From assembly GCA_040216765.1 (NCBI GenBank), contig JAVJON010000029.1, forward strand, positions 62,001 through 126,000: 64,000 bases of DNA, written 5' to 3'. The stretch comes from Marinibaculum sp040216765. Its GTDB lineage: Bacteria > Pseudomonadota > Alphaproteobacteria > Ferrovibrionales > Ferrovibrionaceae. The notes under the pieces are model-generated. The model was not told the DNA's origin, searched no databases, and worked only from the letters and a program-made list of their open reading frames with translations. The position numbers and the translations under genes are program-made. Shown piece by piece: positions 49,482-58,070 of this stretch. The first letter of the stretch is position 1. Each line of letters opens with the position of its first letter.

Positions 49482-51530
49482 TCAGGCCGGCAGGGGCTCG
49501 ACGACGATCTCGACACTGTGCACGGCCGTGCTGTCGCCCATGTCGCTGCGGTCGCCGGGGTTCAACAGGTTCACGTTGGCATGCTGCGGGCTGCGCTTCA
49601 GCCAGCGGCCCTTGGGCGCGAACGCGGTGCCCGGCAGCATGGCCGGGTCCAGCCGGGCCTGGAAACTGAGGCTGCCCAGCGGGTTGCGGGCGGTCACCCG
49701 GTCGCCATCGGCGATCCCGGCGCGGGCCGCATCCGCCGGGTTCAGGGTCAGGATCTCCGCGCCGGCCTGCAGCGCGATCTTCGCCACATTGTCGTAGGAC
49801 GCGTTCATGTGCCATTCGCTGGCCGGGCTCAAAAGCCGCAGCCGCCCCGCCGCCGGCGCGGGGTCGACCTCGGGCCGGGGCACCAGCGAATGGCCGTCGG
49901 CGACGGCGCGGGCGCTGGCGATCTCGATCCGGCCGCTGGGCGTCGGGAAGCGCAGGTCGCCGAACAGCATTACCGGTTCCGCCGCGACCGGCAGGGTGCC
50001 GGCCCGCTTCAGGGCATCGAAATCGATGCCATTGCCACTGCCCGCCAGCAGCCGGTCGATGATCGGGCGGTCCGCCTCGAACAGGGCGGGTTCCTCCAGG
50101 CCCATGGCGCGGGCCAGGCGGCGGAAGATCTCCTGGTTCGGCAGGGCCTCGCCGACCGGCGCCATGGCCTGCACCTGCGCCGACAGGGACAGGTGCATGT
50201 AGGACGCGACCAGGTCGTCGAATTCCAGGAAGGAGGCCGCCGGCAGGACGATGTCGGCATGGTCGGCGCTGTCCGTGGCGAACAGGTCGAGCACCACGGT
50301 GAACAGGTCCTCGCGCGCCAGCGCCGCCTTCAGCGCCCCCTGCTGCGGGTTGGAGGCGACGATGTTGATGTTCCACAGCAGCAGCGCGCCGAAGCCTTCC
50401 GCCGCGTCCGCCGGACGGGCCAGGCGGTCCGCCAGGTCCATATGGCTGATGCTGCGCGGCGGCGCGCGGCGCAGCGCTTCGCCCGCGACATCGCCCATCG
50501 CCAGCCCGCGGGTCGCGCCCTTGCCGTTCAGGTAGTAGATGCCGGTGCCGGGCCGGCCGATCTGGCCGGTCACCGCCGGCAGCATGGCGCAGGCGCGCAT
50601 GATGTTGCCGCCCAGCCGCTGGCGCTGCAGGCCCTGGCCGAGCCAGAGCATCGACGGGCCGGCGCCGTAGATCCGCGCCGCCGCCTCGATATCCGCGGCC
50701 GGCACGCCGGTCTGTGCGGCGGCCCAGTCCGGCGTGCAGGGCGGCAGCAGGGCCGCCAGTTCCGCCCAGCCGGTGGTGCGGTCGGCCAGGAAACCCTCGT
50801 CCACCAGCCCGTCGCGCTGCAGGACATGCAGCATGCCGAAGGCCAGGGCGGCGTCGCTGCCGGGGCGCGGCTGCAGGTGCAGGTCGGCGATCGCCGCGGT
50901 GGGGGTGCGGATCGGGTCGACAACGACCAGCTTGCCCGGTCGCTCCGCCAGCCAGTGCTTGTGCGCATGCGGGGCGGAGGCCGACGGGTTGCAGCCCCAG
51001 ACCAGGACGCAGCCGGAATCCCGGATCGTGCGCGGGTCGAAGCCCTTTACCGAGGTCCCGAAGACATAGCCCAGCGCGACATGCCCGGCATTGTTGCAGA
51101 CCGTGTCCGGCTCCACCTCGGTGGCGCCCAGATGGTTGAAGAATCGCATCGGGAAGCCGCCGGCCAGCACCGAGGTGGTGCCGGTGTAGTGCGCGGTCAG
51201 GATCTTTTCGGGCGTGCCCGCCGCCACCAGCGCGTTCAGCCGGTCGGCGATCTCCGCCAGGGCCGCGTCCCAGCCGACCGGTTCGAAGCGGCCCGAACCC
51301 TTGGGCCCGATCCGCCGCAGCGGCGTGGCCAGGCGGGCCGCCGGGTCCCGCCAGGCGCCGTTATAGGCGAGCGCGCATTTGCCGCAGAGCGAGCCCCGGC
51401 TGACCGGATGGTCGCGGTCCCCGACCACCCGGGTCACCGCGCTACCCTCGCGCAGGACCCGGATGCCGCAGGCGTCGTAGCAGTCGCGCGGACAGGTGGT
51501 CTTGATTGCTTCCGAAGCCGAGGCTTCCAT
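49482..51530 (-). CDS. Molybdopterin-dependent oxidoreductase (DMSO reductase superfamily)
   Basis: A 682-residue enzyme with a [4Fe-4S] motif at the N-terminus: Cys13-x3-Cys17-x3-Cys21-x27-Cys49 (in TTCPRDCYDACG and SLCGKCA). The molybdopterin domains follow ('CVLVWGCNPSASAPHAHKHW', 'LFATDSADHADIVLPAASFLEFDD') and the C-terminal dinucleotide-binding domain is present. No Tat signal, so it is cytoplasmic and unlike periplasmic DMSO reductases. Start ATG 51530 is preceded by a run of eight G; ATG 51584 would add 18 residues. It may oxidise or reduce a substrate of this catabolic block. Partner subunits are not seen. Confidence 0.88.
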   Translation of the reverse strand: MEASASEAIKTTCPRDCYDACGIRVLREGSAVTRVVGDRDHPVSRGSLCGKCALAYNGAWRDPAARLATPLRRIGPKGSGRFEPVGWDAALAEIADRLNALVAAGTPEKILTAHYTGTTSVLAGGFPMRFFNHLGATEVEPDTVCNNAGHVALGYVFGTSVKGFDPRTIRDSGCVLVWGCNPSASAPHAHKHWLAERPGKLVVVDPIRTPTAAIADLHLQPRPGSDAALAFGMLHVLQRDGLVDEGFLADRTTGWAELAALLPPCTPDWAAAQTGVPAADIEAAARIYGAGPSMLWLGQGLQRQRLGGNIMRACAMLPAVTGQIGRPGTGIYYLNGKGATRGLAMGDVAGEALRRAPPRSISHMDLADRLARPADAAEGFGALLLWNINIVASNPQQGALKAALAREDLFTVVLDLFATDSADHADIVLPAASFLEFDDLVASYMHLSLSAQVQAMAPVGEALPNQEIFRRLARAMGLEEPALFEADRPIIDRLLAGSGNGIDFDALKRAGTLPVAAEPVMLFGDLRFPTPSGRIEIASARAVADGHSLVPRPEVDPAPAAGRLRLLSPASEWHMNASYDNVAKIALQAGAEILTLNPADAARAGIADGDRVTARNPLGSLSFQARLDPAMLPGTAFAPKGRWLKRSPQHANVNLLNPGDRSDMGDSTAVHSVEIVVEPLPA

Positions 51531-51663
51531 CTCCCCCCCCTTGGCGGCGCCGGCCAGGCTTGCGGCGGCGCAGCGCCTGATCATTGATGGGCGGGGTTTC
51601 CCGCCCGGACGCGTTGTTATTGTCGTTGTCTTTTGTCGCTGACATGGAATCGATTACAGCAGG

Positions 51664-54201
51664 ATGCCCAGCGCACCCTTTTCCCGCAACACCCGATCTG
51701 CCGGCCCTCCCGCAGCCTATGCCGCGATCGACGCCACGGCGATAGCGCTGTGCGACGACCTGGCGGAGCGCAGGCAGGCCATCGTGGTGGCACCGCCGGG
51801 CACCGGCAAGACGACCCGCGTCCCGCCGCGGCTGGCCGAGGCCGCCTGGGCGGCCGGCGGCCGGATCCTGGTGCTGGAGCCGCGCCGGGTGGCGGCGCGG
51901 GCCGCTGCCGGCTTCGTCGCCGCCGGCCGGGGCGAACAGGTGGGGGCGCATGTCGGATACGCGGTGCGCTTCGACCGCCGCGCCGGGCCCGCGACCCGCA
52001 TCGAATACGTCACCGAAGGCGTGCTGACCCGGCGCCTGCAGGCGGATCCGGAGCTGGCCGGCATCGCCTGCCTGGTGTTCGACGAGGTGCATGAGCGCAA
52101 CCTGGAAGGCGACCTGGCGCTCGCCCTGGCGCTCGACGTGCAGGGCGGGCTGCGGCCCGACCTGCGCCTGGTGGCGATGTCCGCCACCCCGGACATCGCG
52201 GCCTTGCGCCGGGTCCTGCCCGATGCCGGGCTGTTCGAGATGGCGGATCCGGGCCATCCGGTGGAGATCCGCCACGCGGCGCCGCGCGAGGGCGAGCGGC
52301 TCGCCGCTGCCGTGTCGCGGGTCGTCGCGGCAGCGGTGGCGGGCGAGACCGGGGACCTGCTGGCCTTCCTGCCGGGGGTGGGGGAGATCCGGGCCGCGGC
52401 CGGCCAGCTGCGGGGGATGCTGCCGCCGTCGGTCGCCATTCTCGAACTGCATGGCCGCGTGCCGCCGGCGGAACAGGACCGCGCGCTGCGCCGCGACCCG
52501 CAGGGGCAGCGCCGGGTGGTCCTGGCGACCAACGTGGCGGAAAGCAGCGTGACCGTCGACGGCGTCCGCCTGGTGGTGGATGGCGGGCGGGCGCGGATGC
52601 CGGCGCTGGACCAGGCGGTGGGCCTCTCGCGGCTGGTCACCGTGCCGATCACCCAGGCCAATGCCACGCAGCGGGCCGGCCGGGCCGGGCGGCAGGGCCC
52701 CGGGATCTGCTGGCGGCTCTGGCCGCGGGAGGCGCATGGCGCGCTGGCGGCACAGCCGGAGCCGGAGATCCGCCGTGCCGACCTGGCCGACCTGGTCCTG
52801 TCGCTCGCCGATTGGGGCATCGCCGACCCCGCTTCCCTGACCTGGATCGACCCGCCGCCGGCGCCGGCCGTGGCGGCGGCACGCGGCCTGCTGCGGCTTC
52901 TGGGGGCGCTGGACGGGGACGGCAGGATCACCGCACTGGGCCGGCGGATGGCCGGCCTGCCGCTGCATCCCCGCCTGGCGCGCGCCCTGCTGGCCGGTGC
53001 CGGGGCCGGCATGACCGCCCTGGCGGCCCGGGCGGTGGCGCTGCTGTCGGAGGGCGGCGGCCCGGAGGACCTGGACCTGGCGGCGCGGCTGGCCGCCCTG
53101 GACCGCGACCGCAGCCCCGGCAGCCGGCGGGTGGCGGAGCTGGCGCAGCGCCTGCTGCGCCTGGCCGGCGGCGCGGCGGCGGATGGCAGCGCCGCGGATG
53201 GCACAGCTTCGGATGGCACCGGGCCGGGCGGCGGCGACCGGGCGGCCGGACTCGGCGCGATCCTGGCGGCCGGCTTTCCGGACCGGGTCGCGCTGCCGGC
53301 GGGCGCCGGCGGGGTCTTCAAGATGCGCAACGGCCGCCAGGCCCAGCTGCCGGCCGGCCATCCCCTGGCCGCGGCCGAGGCGCTGGTGGTGCTGGATGCC
53401 GGCGGCGACCGGGCAGGGGTCCGGGTCTTCGCCGCCGCCGCATTGTCGCTCGCCGCGCTGGAGCGGCTGTTCGCCGCCGATATCGTGCAGGAGGCGCAGG
53501 TCGACTGGACGCCTGCCTCCGGCCTGGCAGGCCAGGCTGTGCGGCGCCTGGATTCGCTCGACCTGGCGCGGCAGCCGCTCGCCCGGATCGCGCCGGACCG
53601 GGCGGAAGCGGCGATCCTGGCCTTCCTGGCCCGCGAGGGCGTGGACGCCCTGCCCTGGACGGGGGCGGCCGCCCGCCTGCGCGCACGGCTGGTCGTGGCC
53701 GCTGCCGCGCGCCCTGGCCCCGGCTGGCCGGATCCGGCCGACCCCGCGGTGCAGGCGCATCTGGCGGCCGCGCTGGCGGCAAGGGCGGGACGCGGGGCGC
53801 AAGCGACCGAGGCGCTGGCGCGGGTCCTGGCCGAGGCCCTGGACGCCCTGCTGGACTGGCCTGCCCGGCAGGCGCTGGAGGCCGCGGCGCCGGTGCGGCT
53901 GCGCCTGGCGAACGGGCTGGAGCGCGACCTGGACTATGCCGATGGCCGGCCGACCCTGCGGCTGCGCCTGCAGGACCTGTTCGGGGTGCCGCGGACGCCG
54001 CTGCTGGGCAATGTCACCCCCGTCCAGCTCGACATCCTGTCGCCCGCCGGCCGCACCCTGCAGAAGACCGGCGACCTGGCCGGCTTCTGGGCCGGCAGCT
54101 ATGCGGAAGTGCGCAAGGAGATGCGCGGCCGCTACCCGAAGCATCCCTGGCCGGAGGACCCGGCCGCGGCGGTCCCGCCGGTGCGGCGCGGCCGGCGATA
54201 G
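51664..54201 (+). CDS. hrpB: ATP-dependent helicase HrpB
   Basis: An 845-residue DEAH-box helicase. Motif I 'VVAPPGTGKTTRVPPRL', motif Ia 'LEPRRVAARAA', DEVH box 'LVFDEVHERNLEGDLAL', motif III 'MSATPD', motif V 'VVLATNVAESSVTVDGV' and motif VI 'NATQRAGRAGRQGPG' are all intact. The C-terminal HrpB domain closes with 'HPWPEDPAAAVP', as in the family. Bacterial HrpB has poorly defined RNA-related functions. A low-complexity Ala/Asp/Gly stretch (about residue 500) is an odd insertion coded by a GATGGC repeat near 53180-53220. Ribosome site before ATG 51664 is weak. Confidence 0.95.
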   Translation: MPSAPFSRNTRSAGPPAAYAAIDATAIALCDDLAERRQAIVVAPPGTGKTTRVPPRLAEAAWAAGGRILVLEPRRVAARAAAGFVAAGRGEQVGAHVGYAVRFDRRAGPATRIEYVTEGVLTRRLQADPELAGIACLVFDEVHERNLEGDLALALALDVQGGLRPDLRLVAMSATPDIAALRRVLPDAGLFEMADPGHPVEIRHAAPREGERLAAAVSRVVAAAVAGETGDLLAFLPGVGEIRAAAGQLRGMLPPSVAILELHGRVPPAEQDRALRRDPQGQRRVVLATNVAESSVTVDGVRLVVDGGRARMPALDQAVGLSRLVTVPITQANATQRAGRAGRQGPGICWRLWPREAHGALAAQPEPEIRRADLADLVLSLADWGIADPASLTWIDPPPAPAVAAARGLLRLLGALDGDGRITALGRRMAGLPLHPRLARALLAGAGAGMTALAARAVALLSEGGGPEDLDLAARLAALDRDRSPGSRRVAELAQRLLRLAGGAAADGSAADGTASDGTGPGGGDRAAGLGAILAAGFPDRVALPAGAGGVFKMRNGRQAQLPAGHPLAAAEALVVLDAGGDRAGVRVFAAAALSLAALERLFAADIVQEAQVDWTPASGLAGQAVRRLDSLDLARQPLARIAPDRAEAAILAFLAREGVDALPWTGAAARLRARLVVAAAARPGPGWPDPADPAVQAHLAAALAARAGRGAQATEALARVLAEALDALLDWPARQALEAAAPVRLRLANGLERDLDYADGRPTLRLRLQDLFGVPRTPLLGNVTPVQLDILSPAGRTLQKTGDLAGFWAGSYAEVRKEMRGRYPKHPWPEDPAAAVPPVRRGRR

Positions 54202-54271
54202 GCGCGGCGCATTGCCGTGGCGCCCGGCAGCGGCATAATGCGCCGCGACCCGTCGGACAAGGAGATCCCCC

Positions 54272-54832
54272 GTGAGCCTTCGCCTGCACACCGTCATCGC
54301 CAGCACCCGCCCCGGGCGGGTCGGGGCCGCCGTCGCCACCTGGTTCCACGGGGTGGCCCGGGCGGAGGGCAGCTTCGATGCGCATCTGGTCGACCTGGCC
54401 GATTTCGGCCTGCCGGTCTACGACGAGCCGAAACATCCGCGGATGCAGCAGTACGAGCATGACCATACGAAGAAATGGGCCGCCAGCGTCGCGGCGGCCG
54501 ATGCCTTCGTCTTTGTCGTGCCGGAGTACAATTTCGGGCCGACCCCGGCGCTGCTGAACGCGCTGAACTACGTCTACCTGGAATGGAACTACAAGCCGGC
54601 GGCCTTCGTCGGCTATGGCGGGATTTCCGGCGCCATGCGCTCGGTGCACACCACCAAGCTGACCCTGAACGTGCTGAAGATGGTGCCGATCATGGAAGGG
54701 GTGACGGTGCCGATGGTGAACCAGCACCTGAAGGACGGAACCTTCGAGCCCAACGACATGCACCGGCAGAGCGCCGATGCCCTGCTGCCGGAGCTGAAGC
54801 GCTGGGCGGAGGCGCTCAAGACGATGCGCTGA
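54272..54832 (+). CDS. NADPH-dependent FMN reductase/flavodoxin-like protein
   Basis: A 186-residue flavodoxin-fold protein. It opens 'LHTVIASTRPGRVGAAVATW' (phosphate loop for FMN). 'FVFVVPEYNFGPTPALLNALNY' is the classic family segment, and 'AAFVGYGGISGAMRSVH' follows. Start is GTG 54272 with AAGGAG upstream. Family members reduce quinones, azo dyes or chromate using NAD(P)H. It follows hrpB by about 70 bases and precedes a cupin gene. No regulatory site is obvious. Confidence 0.9.
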   Translation: MSLRLHTVIASTRPGRVGAAVATWFHGVARAEGSFDAHLVDLADFGLPVYDEPKHPRMQQYEHDHTKKWAASVAAADAFVFVVPEYNFGPTPALLNALNYVYLEWNYKPAAFVGYGGISGAMRSVHTTKLTLNVLKMVPIMEGVTVPMVNQHLKDGTFEPNDMHRQSADALLPELKRWAEALKTMR

Positions 54833-54912
54833 GGGCCGGCCCGGGCCCGGCTGGCGGGCGCCGCCCGGCGGGCCTATTCTTGCCGGAAAGCGGAACCGGG
54901 GAGGATGGCGCC

Positions 54913-55251
54913 ATGGCGGAGATCGCCACGCGGAAGGTCTATGAATCCGACAGTGTCGCGGTGTGGGAGATGGAGCTGCCGCCCGGCGCCAGCACCGGCC
55001 TGCACACCCACGGGAACAGCTACCTCTTCCATGTGCTGGAGGGCGCGACCCTGGAGACCACGGACGCACAGGGCAAGCCGCTGTCCACCTTCACCATCGG
55101 CGCCGGCGACAGCCGGCAGTACCGCATCGACGGCGACCGGCTGCTGCCGGTCGGCCATGACGGGCCGCCGGTTCCCGTCACCCATGCCGCGCGCAATGTG
55201 GGCGACACCACGTTCCGCGAGGTGCTGGTGGAGTTCAAGCAGCCGGGCTGA
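54913..55251 (+). CDS. Cupin-domain protein
   Basis: A 112-residue single-domain cupin. Conserved motif 1 reads 'LPPGASTGLHTHGNSYLFHVLEG' with His-x-His metal ligands and a following His, and motif 2 is degenerate. Start ATG 54913 after GGGGAGG. Small cupins of this type bind metal and may act as isomerases, oxygenases or sensors. Nothing in the neighbours narrows the choice. It is followed by a strong hairpin before the next gene. Confidence 0.85.
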   Translation: MAEIATRKVYESDSVAVWEMELPPGASTGLHTHGNSYLFHVLEGATLETTDAQGKPLSTFTIGAGDSRQYRIDGDRLLPVGHDGPPVPVTHAARNVGDTTFREVLVEFKQPG

Positions 55252-55323
55252 GGGCGCCATGGGTCCGCCAACAACTGCGTGATGGCGGGTCACCGGGGCG
55301 GGCCGGGGCATTACATGCAGGAG

Positions 55324-55356
55324 GGGGCGCGCGGGCCGGACCGGCCCGCGCGCCCC
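55324..55356. terminator. Near-perfect 33-bp hairpin, terminator-like
   Basis: Left arm 55324-55339 and right arm 55341-55356 are perfect 16-base complements around one A at 55340, all GC-rich (arm GGGGCGCGCGGGCCGG). There is no T-run after it, so it is not a classical intrinsic terminator. It lies between the cupin stop and the next start codon, ending 29 bases before it. Confidence 0.6.
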
Positions 55357-55385
55357 GCTCCGACGACAATGCCCGGGAACCGCCG

Positions 55386-56252
55386 ATGCTCCGAAAAGAC
55401 CTGCTGCCCTGGCTGGACCGTTCCGGCCGCGTCTCCGCGCTGCGCGCCATCGCCTTCTCGGCGGCGCTCCTGCCCGGGCTGTGGTTTGCCCTCGGCCTGC
55501 TGGACGGGCGCTACGATGCCGAGCCCTACAAGCAGCTGACGCATCTGACCGGCACCTGGACCCTCTATTTCCTGCTGGCCGGCCTGGCGGTCACGCCGCT
55601 GCGGCATCTCTGGTCCTGGCCCCGGCTGACGGGGATCCGGCGCATGCTGGGGCTGACCGCCTTCGCCTATATCGCCGCGCACCTGCTGCTGTACGTCCTG
55701 CACGAGAATCTCGACCTGGCCCGGGTGGCCGGCGAGATCGCGAGCCGCCTCTACCTGACGATCGGCTTCGCGGCCCTGGCCGGGCTGGCGGTGCTGGCGG
55801 CGACCTCGTTCGACGCGGCGATCCGGCGGCTGGGACGCACCTGGCGGCGGCTGCACCGCGCGGTCTATCCGCTGGTCGCGCTGGGGCTGCTGCATTACTT
55901 CATGCAGTCCAAGCTCGATGTGTCGGGCGCGGTGCTGCTGTCCGGGCTGTTCGTCGCGCTGCTGCTGCACCGCCTGCACGACAGCCTGGCCCTGCGGCTG
56001 GAGCCGGTGCCCCGGATCCTCGCTGTGGCGCTGCTGGCGGGGCTGGCAGCCGCCGGGATCGAGTACGCGTGGTATGCGATCGCCACCGGCATCCCCGCCG
56101 ACCGGGTGCTGCAGGCCAATCTGGGCCTGGACGGCGGGCTGCGCCCGGCCTGGCAGGTCGCCATCGGCGCCGCCCTGCCGCTGGCGGTGCCGGCCGGCCG
56201 CCCGGTCTGGCGCTGGCTGCGCCCGCCCGCCGCCGGCCGGCAGGCGGCCTGA
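55386..56252 (+). CDS. MsrQ/YedZ-like haem-binding membrane protein (ferric-reductase-like domain)
   Basis: A 288-residue integral membrane protein with about seven helices and the ferric-reductase-like domain of MsrQ. Conserved haem-ligand histidines occur in 'LTGIRRMLGLTAFAYIAAHLLLYVL' and 'HRAVYPLVALGLLHYFMQSK', and the N-terminal 'EPYKQLTHLTGTWTLYFLLAGLAVTPLRHL' is typical. MsrQ normally delivers electrons to the periplasmic molybdoenzyme MsrP to repair oxidised methionine. No msrP is adjacent in this window. It is preceded by the strong hairpin at 55324-55356. Confidence 0.85.
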   Translation: MLRKDLLPWLDRSGRVSALRAIAFSAALLPGLWFALGLLDGRYDAEPYKQLTHLTGTWTLYFLLAGLAVTPLRHLWSWPRLTGIRRMLGLTAFAYIAAHLLLYVLHENLDLARVAGEIASRLYLTIGFAALAGLAVLAATSFDAAIRRLGRTWRRLHRAVYPLVALGLLHYFMQSKLDVSGAVLLSGLFVALLLHRLHDSLALRLEPVPRILAVALLAGLAAAGIEYAWYAIATGIPADRVLQANLGLDGGLRPAWQVAIGAALPLAVPAGRPVWRWLRPPAAGRQAA

Positions 56253-56274
56253 GGCCCGCAGCGGCGCAGGCTGC

Positions 56275-57153
56275 TCAGCGCAGGGCGAGGGGCAGCCGGC
56301 GGCCCACCACGGTGATCCAGACGATGATCATGAACGGCAGGACCATGGCATAGCCGATCGACAGGGAGGTGAGCACCGGCATCTGCCCCTGCAGGTTGCT
56401 GGCGACATAGAGGCCCACGGCGATCGGCTGCAGGCTGACGATGAACGAGGCCGCCACCGCGCAATCCGGCCGCACGCGGAACGTCCGCCCCAGGGTATAG
56501 ACCAGCACGAAGGCCAGCATCGTCACGGCGACGATCGCCGCCAGGGCCGAGACGTTCGACGCCACCTCGATGTTCGGTGGCTCGAAGGCCTGGGCCAGCG
56601 CCGCATAGATCACGTTCGCCAGGAAGGCGAGCCAGAGGAAGAAGCGGAACGAGCGGTCCGGCACGTCCCACGAATGCGCGGTGAGCTGGCGGATCGTCAT
56701 GCCGATGGCGAAGGGCGCGACGATCGCCAGGAACACGATCGCCATGATGTCGGCGAAGACCGGCAGGGCCGCGGCCAGGGTGGCGGCCTGTTCGGCCACG
56801 ATCAGGGAGATCAGCTCCGGCGCCACCAGGGGGCTGAGGATGTTGGTCATGACGATCGCGATGACGGCCAGGGGCAGGTTGCCGCGGGCCAGGAACACCC
56901 CGACCAGCCCCGCCTCGCTGCCCGGGCCGAGCAGCACCACCGCAATCGCCAGGTTGGTCTCGCCAGGGGCGTCCAGCGCCTGGATCGCCAGCCAGGTCAG
57001 CAGCGGCATCAGGAGATACTGCCCGGCAGCGACCAGGATCAGCGCATCCCAGTCGCGGAACGCCTGCACCAGGTCCTGCAGGCTGACCCGCATCCCGAGC
57101 CCGATGGTGGACAGTGCGACCACCAGCAGGATTATGATCTCATATACCAGCAT
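56275..57153 (-). CDS. Bile acid:sodium symporter-family (BASS/SBF) transporter
   Basis: A 292-residue membrane protein with 9-10 helices. It opens 'IIILLVVALSTIGLGMRVSLQDLVQ' and has the 'VVLLGPGSEAGLVGVFLARGNLPLAVI' segment with the conserved small residues of the sodium-site region, and an end 'FMIIVWITVVGRRLP'. Fits sodium-coupled organic anion carriers of the SBF-like group. It is divergent from the SDR gene (118 bases between). The substrate is unknown. Confidence 0.82.
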   Translation of the reverse strand: MLVYEIIILLVVALSTIGLGMRVSLQDLVQAFRDWDALILVAAGQYLLMPLLTWLAIQALDAPGETNLAIAVVLLGPGSEAGLVGVFLARGNLPLAVIAIVMTNILSPLVAPELISLIVAEQAATLAAALPVFADIMAIVFLAIVAPFAIGMTIRQLTAHSWDVPDRSFRFFLWLAFLANVIYAALAQAFEPPNIEVASNVSALAAIVAVTMLAFVLVYTLGRTFRVRPDCAVAASFIVSLQPIAVGLYVASNLQGQMPVLTSLSIGYAMVLPFMIIVWITVVGRRLPLALR

Positions 57154-57271
57154 CGTTGCCCCATGATTTACGGCGCTACGTTAGCGGCGCCGGGCGCGAT
57201 TGCGTAGACTGAAGATCGCCGTGTCGGCAGGTGCAGCGGGCCGGCGGCTGGCAATTGGGGCGGAGGGCGCG

Positions 57272-57982
57272 ATGGCAGACGGCGATGGCGGCGGCAGCGT
57301 GGCGGTGATCGGCGCGGGATCGGGCCTGTCCGCATCCGTGGCACGCCTGTTCGCGCAGGCGGGGCACCGGGTGGCGCTGGGCGCCCGCGACCCGGGAAAG
57401 CTGGCGGACCTCTGCGCCGGGACCGGTGCCCGGGCCTGGCCCTGCGACGCGACGGACGGGGCGGCGGTCGATGCCTTCTTCGACTCGGTGGCGGCGGAGA
57501 TGGGCGTGCCGGAGGTGGTGGTGTTCAACCCCAGCGCCCGCGCGCGCGGCCCGGTGGCGGAGCTGGACCGCGAGGCGGTGCGGCACAGCCTGATGGTGTC
57601 CTGCTATGCCGGCTTCCTGGTCGGCCAGCGCGCGGCGCGCGACATGCTGGCGGCCGGGCGCGGCTCGATCCTGTTCACCGGCGCCTCGGCCAGCGTGAAG
57701 GGCTATGCGCAGTCCGCCCCTTTCGCGATGGGGAAGTTCGGGCTGCGCGGCCTGGCCCAGAGCATGGCGCGGGAGCTTGCGCCGCGGAACATCCATGTCG
57801 CGCATTTCGTCATCGACGGCGGCATCGGCCGGCCGGACCCCGACCCGCGCGAGGGCCGCGGCGGCCCGGACAGCCAGCTGGACCCCGACGCCATCGCGCA
57901 GGCCTATCTGTTCGCCCATCGGCAGCCGCGCAGCGCCTGGACCTGGGAGTTCGAGCTGCGGCCCTGGGTGGAATCCTTCTGA
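57272..57982 (+). CDS. Short-chain dehydrogenase/reductase with altered active site
   Basis: A 236-residue Rossmann SDR. The coenzyme loop is VIGAGSGLS (12-20), and 'VVFNPSARARG' replaces the usual NNAG turn. At the active site Lys155 is present, but the position four residues before it is Phe151 (FAMGKFGLRG) instead of the catalytic Tyr. Ser139/Ser141 are in 'FTGASASV'. It is therefore either a non-reductive SDR or uses Tyr145 in 'GYAQSAP'. Start ATG 57272 after GGAGGG. Divergent from the SBF transporter gene. Confidence 0.85.
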   Translation: MADGDGGGSVAVIGAGSGLSASVARLFAQAGHRVALGARDPGKLADLCAGTGARAWPCDATDGAAVDAFFDSVAAEMGVPEVVVFNPSARARGPVAELDREAVRHSLMVSCYAGFLVGQRAARDMLAAGRGSILFTGASASVKGYAQSAPFAMGKFGLRGLAQSMARELAPRNIHVAHFVIDGGIGRPDPDPREGRGGPDSQLDPDAIAQAYLFAHRQPRSAWTWEFELRPWVESF

Positions 57983-58070
57983 CCGACCCGATGCGCCCGC
58001 GCCCCGGCCTTGCCGGGCCGCCAGGTCCCCGGGCATGCCGGGGCCGGCAGCCGAACTTCCGGAGCAGATG

